Of a stretch of DNA of 64,000 bases, positions 12,401 through 24,400 are shown in pieces. The notes beneath the pieces are model-generated. The model saw only the letters and a program-made list of their open reading frames with translations, was not told where the DNA came from and did not search any database. Each line of letters begins with the position of its first letter. The stretch's first letter is position 1. Source of the DNA: Serinus canaria. Lineage: Eukaryota; Chordata; Aves; Passeriformes; Fringillidae. A program made the translations under genes and the position numbers. The DNA lies in contig NC_066316.1 of NCBI RefSeq assembly GCF_022539315.1, positions 97,582,179-97,646,178 of the forward strand. Reading direction: 5' to 3'.

Positions 12401-15400
12401 TGTGCACCAAACCATTTAATAAGTTGGATCACTTATACAGTAGCAACGACCCATCAATTAAGAGCCACCTAAATAGCTGGATGAAATTATTGTACCCATC
12501 ATCTACAGATAATTGTAGCACATAACACAAACATAATATTGTTTCCTTTCATGGAAAATTCAATAAAGTTGACAAAAGAAGTGGATTTAGAGTAGATGAA
12601 ACTCTGATAAGACATTGCATATCATATCCTGACTAAAAACCTTCTTGTCAACTTCCCAAGAGACTTTAAAAAAAATTCAAAGTTTTAGATTTACACCATA
12701 GGTTAAATAGTGCTAAGTCTTTAAAAAGTATATGATCTGAAACGCTGCATTACAGACTCACAATAGTATAAATCAAATTAAAAAACAGATCTAACAAAAT
12801 CTTCCATTATCATTATCTCAAAGGAAGTTTCTGTTTTAATTCCTGTATTTTCTTACTTAGAGGCAATACGTTACTTAACTTACAGGAGTCTTTTAAACTG
12901 CTGTTTGAAGCTGCACCTAAATGTGCATTAAGATAAACACTCAGCAGCAAGCAGAAGAGGCACCCAGTTCCAATTCTGCTGCTGGAACTCATTCACTACT
13001 CTGCTCCACGACTAAATCCCACTTTTCCAGGCTTGTGTGCCTTGTCACAGAGACACACAGTCCTCAGCCACCATGCTAACACTTCTGATCAAGTCCTTAA
13101 TTTTCTTGCACTGGCAAGTCTCAAAGGTCTGGGAAAGAATGGGATAATGAGATAAGGAATCAAACACAAGGATGGCGTTACCAAAGGAAAAATTACTCCA
13201 AAGTCATCCCTTCACACGAGGTAAAAAATGACTTGGGTGAGAGAGACTTAGCATACCTTTTCCATTGCACTGCACATATGTGGTTTCTTAGTGAAAGTTA
13301 TGTACAGTTAAATAGAGTTTGGAATCTGTGTGGGATTTGATTATTTTTTCATTGCACAACAGTAGAAAGACATTTTTGCAATTATTTACTAAAAGAAAAA
13401 CTAAATGCAATCAAAGTATAACTTTTGCCAACAACTATTGGCAGCAAATATTAAGAGAATCATAACAGTCACATTAAACTCCTTGTTTTGGTATAAAACA
13501 CAATTACTATAATTGGAGTTAAAACATATACCATAAAGGTGACATCCTAAGTATGAATACTTAGGATAAAACAAAGCAAGTCATAGAAAAGGTAACATTA
13601 TGACTCGTGAGTAAGTTATGACCAGCAATGTTTTATTTTCCATTTCTATCAAAGCTACCTTATACTGTGTTACCTGCAATAGCTTTATGTCACCAACTAA
13701 AGAAGTAGGTTTGGGAGAGAGAGTTGACTGAAGCAGAAAAACACAATTAATTCTAAAACTTAAGCACTGAATGACCAGCTGGCATTCTATACTCTGCTCA
13801 GCTACCACGACACTTGACTGAAAGCTCACCACAGCTACTGAGAAAGGCAAGGGGAAAACTACAGGGGAAAACAGAGTACATCTTACAAGTGAAATATTAG
13901 CTTTTAAATTCATTCACGAACTACATTAGTTTTCAACTACTCTATTTGCCCACCAAAGCCACTGATGCAGTGTTAGTGAACTGCAGTTATGATTAATGCA
14001 GACTCATTACTGCTGAAAAAGCAATGAGATGCTAAAATTTCCACACCACATGACTACTCGTTTACCATTGAGGGGTCTGTGGGTGAAGGAAGCCCCTCAT
14101 CAGCATCCTCCTTGATAACATCCTAACAACAACAAAATATTATGGTTTGGGTAAAATGATCAAGGGCTCAACAAAAAATTATGAAGTAAACAGTGAATGA
14201 GAATGATCTAATAATAATACATAATTCAATAGAAACATATTTGTTTTCTTTAAGTGATTAAAGCTTTTACCACCTTTTAACAGCCTTGCTCATTGTATCA
14301 ATACCCTAGAACTAAAGCGACCAACAAGTGAGGCTTTTACTTTTTTATCTTTCCTCAGCTCATAATTCCATTTGAACAGCCATCTGTCAGTAAAATAAAT
14401 ACTGTTAAATAGGAAATTTATTATTCTATAGGAAGCTAGAAAAGTCTGCTAGTTTTGCCCTTCTGATAGGTAAAATTGAATTATATGTACTTGCAAAAAC
14501 ACTTCAGATAAAATGTATTTTGTTTTACTTAAATAGTAAATATATTTCTTTTAACATTTAAATATGATCTTCCAGTTTCTAGCATTCTTTACAATATTAA
14601 AGGATGTAATTTTATCTTCTCCAAGTATAAAGAATTTGTGACACATTATTAAAAAATTTGAATATAAATTTACAAGTAGCACTCATTTTTCTTCTATCAT
14701 TACATCTATTTTAGTACTATAGTACAGTTGGCATTATCATTAATATATTTTTTGCCAGCATCACAGGCCATTCTTCTCTAATCTTTATATGTGGATGCTA
14801 GAATTGGTCTTCCTCTTTAAGGAATTTCTAAAGTTAAAACAAAATACATTTACATTACATGGTAGTAAAACCTTTGCTTAAAATATTTATAATATAAAGC
14901 TTATACTTGTCTAACAGAGAACCATCATTAATAACCTTCAATTTCATTACTCACTATATTTATTGTCTAGGTTAGTATTTGAATTACCCTTCAAAATACT
15001 TACTAGGCCATTGTTCTGATCTCTGGACAAATTCGTTTTTAGTGGTGGACGTGAGATGAGATGAGAACTGCCAGGGTAATACCTTGGCATGTAAAGATAT
15101 GGGGCAAAGAATGGCTATGGAAAAAAAAAGGTGTAACAAAAAAGGGACAAACAATTACACAAATCAAAATGTAATAATAAAATAAAAATCATTACAACAA
15201 AACACATCCTCTAGTTGAGTTTCATAAAGTAAAAAAGAGCAATTACTAATAGCTTTCTTTACTTTTGCATTGAACCATTGAACAGAATGGTTCAATGCAA
15301 AAGCTCTGGAGTGAATTCTTCAAAATCACTCAGCACATGACCCCTTTTTTTTCCCTCCAAGCCAATGGGTGCTCTGGTATAGTTTTCTGGAGGATCAGAG

Positions 15401-18400
15401 TCAGAATGGTTTTGGTAGCTACACTCCAACGTCTGCTTTCAACATGGGAAAAGGATAATTTAACAATAATTCTGACAATTTCACTCTGACCTTCTAATCT
15501 AAAAATCAGGTGCTCAGTAAAACTTTGAGTCATTTGTAATAGCCAAGACAATTGAACCAAATAAATAAGAAGTGTGATACATAAGAGCATCACTAGAACT
15601 TCCCATATTTGTGGCACCAAACCTGGGGGCTTCCACAAATTCTAGATTTGATAAACATATGAACAGATGCTTAGAGCAGACAGTACTGGAGTTTTGTTTT
15701 GCTGGAAATACATTAATGCATGTTGTTCAATACAAATAACATTTTAAGGGACAGTGTTATATTAGACTTTAGGAATAGCAGAATTACAGCACTCATTGCT
15801 TTCAACTCATTACACAATTCTTAATAGAACTCCTCCCCCCCAAAAAAACCCCAAAATCTAAAAACCAACAAAACATCATAAAAACCTAAAAGAAATCTCA
15901 AAACAATGGCTGCATTACTGATTTCTGATGTTTCTATGTGCAGCATTTTCAAAACTGCATTATCCAGATACTTCACAAGAGAACATATTGTCTGATTTGT
16001 GTTTCTGCACATGACAAGATTCTGATTAGTATAAAGTAAATAATTCTATGACTAAAGGGAGAATCTATGAGGAAGGAGTAAAATTTGTCGAAATATTCCA
16101 CTTTAGACTTGCCAATAAGGACTTAAAAACTTCTCTATTCAGAAGCAGCTCTAAATGAACTGAGAAATTCAAGTTTAATTTCTGAGTATATCATTTATGT
16201 AGACAGCATATGCTACAACTTCAAGCACTTTATGGAAAATAAAAATGGTTCCATATTCTTAGCTGCTAGAGGTAGATTCTGAGCACTTTCACATAATTAC
16301 CACCAAAATTTCATATGCTTTTCCAACATATGAAGTTACACAATATTCATCGTAACCATTAGTCTAACTGGGGAAGTTTGGTTACCTAGCCTTTGCCTCT
16401 ACATTATTTGGCTAGTATAGAATGATGCAGGAAATGTCACTGAATTAAAACTATTCCTCCATCATAAGGCACATTCTACAAATAATACAAACTTTTTTTT
16501 GGAGAGATTAATTTCCAGAAAATACCATAGAATCGTTTAATGCTTCAGTTTTCTAACACTAACAGTTTAAACCATGTGGAAAACCCCCAAGCATGAAATG
16601 CTTAACAGTCAAACTGTATTCAAGTGCCCAGCTCTCACTGCAGAGCCTCTTCTCTGAAACACACAGGGAGCTTGCTGGTTGCATGATATCAGACTACAAA
16701 GCAATGGAAAAAAAAGTCTGTCCAGTAAGGCAATTATCCCAAAATCCTCTCATAACTTCTAATCAACCCCTGGGGCCATTTCAGCTACCCCACTGTTTCT
16801 CCGTTGTGGAATTAATTCTCCATTACAGGCCAAGCACTTCAGACACAATCCTCATTTGAAGTATAATACAGGTATCATGAAAACATGAGATCAATATAAA
16901 TATATATTGGGCAAAAACCAGTGCAGAGTTCCTCTTCAAGTCTGCAGATAGCCTACAAAGCCTAATGGATGTAGCAAAACATTATGTGTTCAAGTTATCA
17001 AAGAATTTTCTCTTTTGTAAAAAAAAAAAAAAAAAGAAAAGAAAAAAAAAGAAAAGACAAAAGAAAAAAAAAAAAGCTCACATAACATAATTTCTTTCCC
17101 CCACCCAGGACCCAGGAAATCCCAATTAGACTTGCCTACAGCTCTGACCTTCCCTGTAAGAAACATCATCTCCACAATAATCCATGACAGCAGCAATTCT
17201 GAGAAGCTGAACTTGAATTCAGCTTTCAGCCAGGCCATTAGACTGAGGCAAACAGTACATGTCCAGCTTAGCCCTATATGCAAGCCAGGGTGCTAAATTG
17301 AAGAGCTTCTCAATGGGACCATAATCTTCCCTTTATAGCTAACCAGAGGGAGAACTGGGTTTTAAACCAAAAATTAATAGATTACATCACTGGAAGTTCC
17401 AGGTCTATAACATAGGAGAAACTAAAGAAAAAAGAAGAAACATACATAATAAAAAAACTTGTATTTTCCAAAAATAAAGTCTTTTGCCCAACAGCTGAAG
17501 GGGGTTTTTCTTAAGCATAAATTAATGCTTAAAGACAATAGTACAGGAACCATTTACTGGTCAGAATATGGCACATATCCCCAGAACTGAGAGTGTTTTT
17601 GAATAAAATCCAGCCATTTCCACAGAAGTATTTGAATCCATTGTGTTGTGTCATACCAGTATCCAAGACCTCTCTCAGAAACTTCTACTGGGGAGTTGCT
17701 ATTTGTTTTTTTAAACACCATTTTTACAAAAACCTGAGAAGTTAAATATGATTGAAAGTGCTGAAGGCAACAGTTTTTCAGGATGATTTTTTCCTGTAAA
17801 AGCTTCTCATCACTCATCACAGTATGTGGTGTTCATGACAGTACCTTTATGAGTCCAGAGTAACGAATACAATATTTTGTATTCTCTGACAATATTTTTT
17901 AAGTGACACACTAAAAACAATTATACTTTAGAAGGGTAGTAAAAAATTCCAGTGAGAAAGGTCAAAATTGAAGCTTTTTAGTCTTCAGCAGGCAAAAAAG
18001 TAAGCACGTCTATAAGCCTTAACACAAATGAACAAATAAACTCTTTGTAAGGACAGCTTATGACTCACCAATAATTATTTCTCTAATGCTTATTGGAGCC
18101 AAAATCCCACACAGGTTTCAACAGTTTATCACCCCAGACTTTAAACCTTGTCATGTACAGAAACACAAAACAGGGCAAAAAAGACACAAAAACAGGGCTT
18201 CCAACAAAACAGCTACTTGGACTAAGCTGAGTTAGTATCAACACAAATATTCATGTGTCAAGCATTTATCAGTGTTGGACTACTTCAAAATAGATGCTGT
18301 TTTACACTATTTTCAACAAAACAGAATACTGTCAATGTCTTGAAGGTATATAAGAATCATTTTAGAATAGATAACTTAAAAGTTCTGGCCTACATACATA

Positions 18401-21400
18401 TTTTTTTTTGCCTTGGTTAACACACACTGATTTATGAATAACTCAATTTACTTTTCACCTTAATAGGTTATATGTTTATCTACAGTCAAATCTACTTAAT
18501 GTTGAGGCTGTTTCCTGTATATAGAAGTACACTATGACTTTCATCAGCTCTCTGTGGTTTTTTTCATGACAGTACTACAGAAAAAAAAGTGAAAAATAAA
18601 GTTTAAAAATACTGAACACATCCCACAAAACCAGAAAGTTTATAGACACTCTTCAACTACACAGTAAAGCACTTAATTCAATTTTCACATGAGCTACTCC
18701 CAGGACTATGTTTTCTGAGGCCCACAAATAGCTCAAAAATGTATGTTTTGTGCAATTCATGTTAATTCCTTTAAACTAGTACAACACCAGCTTAGGGAAA
18801 AGATCATGGAATAACTTTAAAAAGAGACAGAAGGGAAGACAGACATACATTCTCATAATCTATCTCCCCACTTGAGTTTCTGTATGTTTTAACAAAAGTA
18901 ACCAAAAAAAAGACGGGATCCCTTCCAATGTCTGTGAACAACTGAGCACAGTTTACCACCAAAAAAAAAACCCAAACAAAACAAAAACAAACAAAAACCC
19001 AGCAACCCAAAAAGCCCTGCAATATCCAAAAAATGAGCAGTGTCTCAAAATTATTTTTTCTCCTTTGTAATTTGTTTTTTTGATGCCATTTACCATGTTT
19101 CTTCCCCAAACAACACTGACTGAACATAACTGCAAAATTTGTCAGCATTTGGACTTTTTTCCACTCCTAAATAAAACTTGCACGGATATTTTAATATTTA
19201 ATAGATAACATCTGCAGTATTACCAGACTGAATCAGAAGACTGTTAATTGGATCTCGATTATTTACCCGATTGTAAAAGGGGTGCTGAGGTCCTGTCATA
19301 CCACTATAGTAACTGCTGTGAGGCTGGGGGGACAAAACTGCGCTGTTGAAAGGCCCATTGAAAGAGGTTGCAGAAGAACAAGCTGAGGAAGGCTGACTGA
19401 ACAGAGATGTTGCTCTAGCAGGTGCCTCGTGCAAAGGCAAGGTGGGATAAGGAAGTCCTCCAATATTCATCTGATCTCTTGCAGCACGAACATCTGAAAA
19501 ATAAATTGGTAACAAGAATATGATTTTGCTTGAAGTATTTGGAAAAGTTTTTATTTGTTTGCCAATTCACTACAGTACATTTTTGTATATTTAACTCCAA
19601 TCAGAGCTCATCCAATAGAACATCAAGAAGGTCAAATTTCAGCTGGATTTGGTTGATTACTCTTGATAATCACATCTACACAGGAGTCCTTAAGAAATTT
19701 AGGATGGTTTATCACATAAACTTATGTAGCACATTAAATCTCTCTAAACATTTAGATTTTTTTTAAATGTGGCATAAAGGAACCTAACAGTCATTCTCCA
19801 AGAGAAGCTGCTCCAAGGCTGGTCTGTACAATAGCAGAGTGACAAATCTCAGCACACAGGGACCTCTTCTAATCCACCAGGGGCTGTCAATCCTCTCACA
19901 GCAAGTGCTACTGAGACCTGGGAGTTGCCAAGGAAAAAAAGGTCCTCAACAACCCTCAGCCCAGGGAGAGTGACAAGGTAGTCTGAGTGGCCAGGGCCCA
20001 GGAAAGGGTGCAGTCACCCTATCCAAGAGGTGAGTCCCCATGGTGGTCATCATCCTCTCAGAAGGAGCTCAGATATGGCATCCACATAAGGCATAAACCC
20101 ATAGTCCTCTGCACCCACCAAAAAGGATGTGACAACACAGACAGAGCTCCCATCCAGGTCTCAGACTGCAGGGGCCAGAGCCTGTCACCAGAGTTGGATG
20201 GTAGTAGAGACAACAGCTGTGTGAAACACGACCAGGGAGACAACCCTGGTCCAGCCTGGCGCAAGAGTTAAGTAAGGAAGCAGAAAGATTAAGAAGCATG
20301 AGCAAGTCAGAGGACAGAGACTGCTGGAACCATGCTCTGGCCTCCCTGAGACAGAACAGCCACCAGAAAAAAGCCAAGATCCAGGCTGGACCTTGGATCT
20401 TGGCTTCCAAGATTCCTTGTATTCTCCCTATAACAGGCAAAAGGGACCTGTGCCAGGGGACATTCATGTTGGACATTAGAAACAACTCTTCCACTGAAAG
20501 TCTTATAGAGATGAGGCAGGAACTCCTGAGGTAACAGAATCCAACAGGGAAACACCACTAAAATACTTTAAAGGAATTAAAGGGTGCTCCTCTAAGAAGG
20601 TGACACAGCTGACAGCCCAGCTGAGGTGCCTCCACCTTATTGCACACAGACTGGGCAACTGACAGGAGGAGCTGGAACCCACTGTGCTGCCAGAAAGCTG
20701 TGACTTAGCTGCCATTCCAGAAACTTGGTGGATGAATCCCATGACTGGAGTGCAACTATTGATGGCTGCAGGCTGTTCAAATGGGACAGGAGAGGAAGGA
20801 GGGGAGAGAGGTTGCTCTCTACATTAGGAGATGGAGAGATAGCAAATTCTTAAAAACAGTAGCAAGGAGGACCTCAGGAACTAGCGACCTGTCAGCCTCG
20901 CTTCTGAAGATCGTGGACCAGATCCTCGGGAACGTTTTGCTAAGGCACACGGAGGACAGAGGTGATTCAAGACAGCTAGCAACAGCTTCACCACAGGGAA
21001 GTCCTGCCTGACTAACTCCTGTGATGGAGTGACTGCATCAGTGGACAAGGGAAGGGCTAGAGATATCTCTCTGGATAGATATCTATCTATAGATACCTGT
21101 ATTTATCTGGACTTCTACAAAGCTTTCATGTAGTCCCCCATAATATCCTTCTCTCTACACCGGAGATACATTTGATGAGTAGACTGTAACACAGATAAGA
21201 AATTGGGTGTGGACAACTGTATCCAGAAGGTAATGGTCAATGGCTCAGAGTGCCAACAGACATCAGTGACAAGCGGTGTCCACTGGTCCATACCGGGACA
21301 AGCGTTATTTAGTATCTGCATTATTGACATGAATGGATGAGTGCATCCTCAGCCAATCTGCAGATGACACCATGCTGAGTGATGCAGTTGACACACTTGA

Positions 21401-24400
21401 GGGATGGGATGCCATCCAGAGGGACCTGGACGAGCTCAAGAAGGGGACCTATGGGAATCTTATGAGGTTTAATAAGATCACCTGAGTGATCAACTCTCAG
21501 CAACAATCCAGGCTGGGGATGAACAGATGCAGAGGAGCCCTACTGAGAAGGACTTGGAGGTACTGCTGGATAAGAGGCTGGACTTGACCCAGCCATGTGC
21601 CCTTGTAGCTCAGAAAGACGTGTCCTGGGCTGCATCCAAAGCAGTGTAGGCAACAGGTGAGGGAGGGGATTCTGCCTCTCTGCCCTGGTGAGACCCCACC
21701 TGCAGTGCTGCATCCAGCTCTGGGATGCCCAGAACAGGAAGGACATTAATGTATTTGAGCAAGTCCAGAGGAGGCCACAAAGATGACTGATGAGGGATGG
21801 AGCACCTCTACTATGAGGAAAGGCTGAGAGAGTTGGGATTTTTCAGAGAGAAGGCTTTGGGGTGACCTAATTGCAGCCTTCTGGCATCTGGAGAGAGCCT
21901 CCAAGAGAGATGGAGAAAGACTATTTACAGGTACGTAGTGACAGGACAAGGGGGAATGGCTACAAACTGATAGTAGGTTTAGAATTCTTTACCATGAAGG
22001 TGGTGACGTACTGGAGCAGGTTGACCAGACAACTTATGGATGCCCCAACACTGGAAGTGTTCAAGACCAGGTTGGATGGGGTTCTGAGCAACCTGGTCTA
22101 GTGAAAGGTATCCCTGCACATCACAGGGGGTTGAACTAGATAATTTTTAAGGTCCCTTCCTACCTAAGCCATTATAAGACTCTAAGGAACAACTCCCCTA
22201 GGAGGAAAGGCTGAAAGAGTTGGAGTTCTCCAGCCTGGAGAAGACTTTGTTTCATTGACTTCATTTCTACAGGGTTTTACATGTACTTTCAAAATTGTTA
22301 ACAAAGATCTGAAGTCAACTTGGATCTCTTCTACTAAAACATCATTGTGTGTATTGGTTTCTTCCATCTCCTAAAGTGCTCTGCAAAGCAAGAACAGTGG
22401 ACTTCACCCTCCAAAAGAGAAGGTTTAGTCCAGGATGGTCTGGGTGCTACAGCAAAACTATTAAGTGAAACTGAATGGCCTCTTACTGAAGTCAAATCAG
22501 ACAATTTGAAGGTATGATTTGATGAACAAATGAGTGTTCTGTGTGACATACCAAGTAGCTCAACTTAAAATAAGTAAGAAATTTGTCATTTTCCATTTAT
22601 TTGAAAGCAGACTCACCTGCAATGATTTCTCGTAGCTTGGGATCCAAGTTCACTGTACAAGGCAAAAAGGTTCTTACATCACGTGCAACAAGGACAGGTG
22701 TTCTTGAGGATAAAAATACTTCAAAGTTCCGTATATCTGCATCAATTTCAAGTAGAGGTTCAACATCTTTAGTTGTAGGAATATTCTTTGAAATTCTGGG
22801 GGGTGAAATTAGATACATCATAAACCATATTTCTTAGAGTATGACTTCAGTTTACAAAGTAATATTCCAGGGTGAAATACTAGTACACTTGCACCCATTC
22901 TTCCTGCTCTCTGAAAAATAAGAGAACCCATAAAAAGCTGTTCTGTCTGCAGAAAGAGCAATGTTTTCTAATATGCAAAAGTTTTCTAATATGCAAAAAA
23001 CCTTAAACTGCTGAACAATCTGATCTAATGGTATGCTTCAGAGAAATGTCAAAGAAGCCATACATCAGTAATGTCAAATCCCAAGTAAGGGGAAGTTAAC
23101 ATTTGTGAACTTTAACCCCAAACATCTATTCAAATTCCTATACCCAATTCAGAAATTCCATGGGAAAAACAATCTCATTTTTAAACTAACTTTTTTAACA
23201 GGAACAGGCATCTTAGAAGTTGATCAAAATCTAACTGTGCATTCATTGTAAAAAGTGGGAATTCACCTTCTAAGAAAAAGCCACAAACAAATGAAAACAA
23301 CAAAACCATGAGACATGATCAATGTAAGGGACTGTTCATGCATTATAACTATTGTCAAGCAACAGTGGGGGTTTTGTGAGCAGTAGTATAAAGGAGAGTT
23401 TCAGGAAGGAACAAGTAGGATTAAATGTTAGTCTTGTGGAAGTTTATGCTCCTACCAAGCAAGTGATGGAGGCTGACACTGTTGGTTAGATGGACCTATC
23501 TTACTTGATGTTTCATCTCGTAGTACTGGTATCATATATCAAATGAGAAATGATAATCTATATTAAAGATTACTAAAATGGAAATTTACTCACACCCAGC
23601 ATAATAAATACGTAAACAGTGAAAGAATGCACTGAGAACAGTGAACACAGTTACAGTAATGGCTATAAAGTGACTGTGACACCACTCCATATGGATACCA
23701 GTGAAGTAACCACACTGTACATAAAGTAAAAATTAAAAAAAAATATGAGGAGAAAAAACCCCCAAACTTCATATAAATATAAAATTAATTATGATTTTTA
23801 ATGGCTCTTTTCAATGACATGTTAGGACTACAACTCCCTGATAAAGGGGAACAGCATGGATGTGTTTGCTGCTCTGTGAACTGCTGTGACTTGCTTGAAA
23901 TAAGAAAGCAGCATAGAAACAAGCAAGTGTTTTCTCCAACTACTGGGCAATTAGAAGAGCTAAGGCAACTACCAGTGCTGTCATGGGGGAAATGAGTGCA
24001 CTGATGCATGGATGGGAAGGGAGGCAGGAGACTCATGCACACTAAGTAAATCATCAGTACACCAGCAATCTCTTACATTAAATAAATTTAAATTCACATT
24101 GTGGCTTTGAAAAGAAAAAAAAAACACTTAAAAGAAAAACCCCCAACTGGTTGAAATTGAACTGTATTTTTAAGAGAGCTAATGAACTAAGTCTACCATT
24201 AGCTGAACAATCGTACCCTATTTCACAATTTGTCTGCTTTTTAAAAGCAACAATCTTTTTTATCGTTATTTTTAGATTCTCCACAGAGAGTAGAATTTTA
24301 TGTACCATGGGATTATTGTAGAGACAAAAGTGGCAGATTTACACAGAATACATAGCATTTAATGTTAAGAAAAATAAAAAAATTAAGAACCAATGCTACA

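Larger units (their letters stand above)
15115..19266 (-). other. 4.2-kb intron between exons v and w
   Basis: AT-rich. Holds a perfect 18-bp inverted repeat (15262-15303), an A-rich tract (17018-17077) and an A/C-rich tract (18959-19003). No exon or transposon recognised. Confidence 0.65.

Noticed and set aside
15262..15303. Hairpin as a microRNA precursor
   Set aside because: 18-bp stem and 6-nt loop are too short for a normal pre-miRNA, and the flanks do not extend the pairing.
17018..17077. A-rich tract as the poly(A) tail of a processed pseudogene
   Set aside because: No gene-like sequence or flanking target-site duplication is visible next to it; simple low-complexity is the better reading.
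20069..20494. 141-codon minus-strand frame overlapping the CR1 5' region
   Set aside because: Antisense frame in repeat-derived sequence with no recognisable motif.
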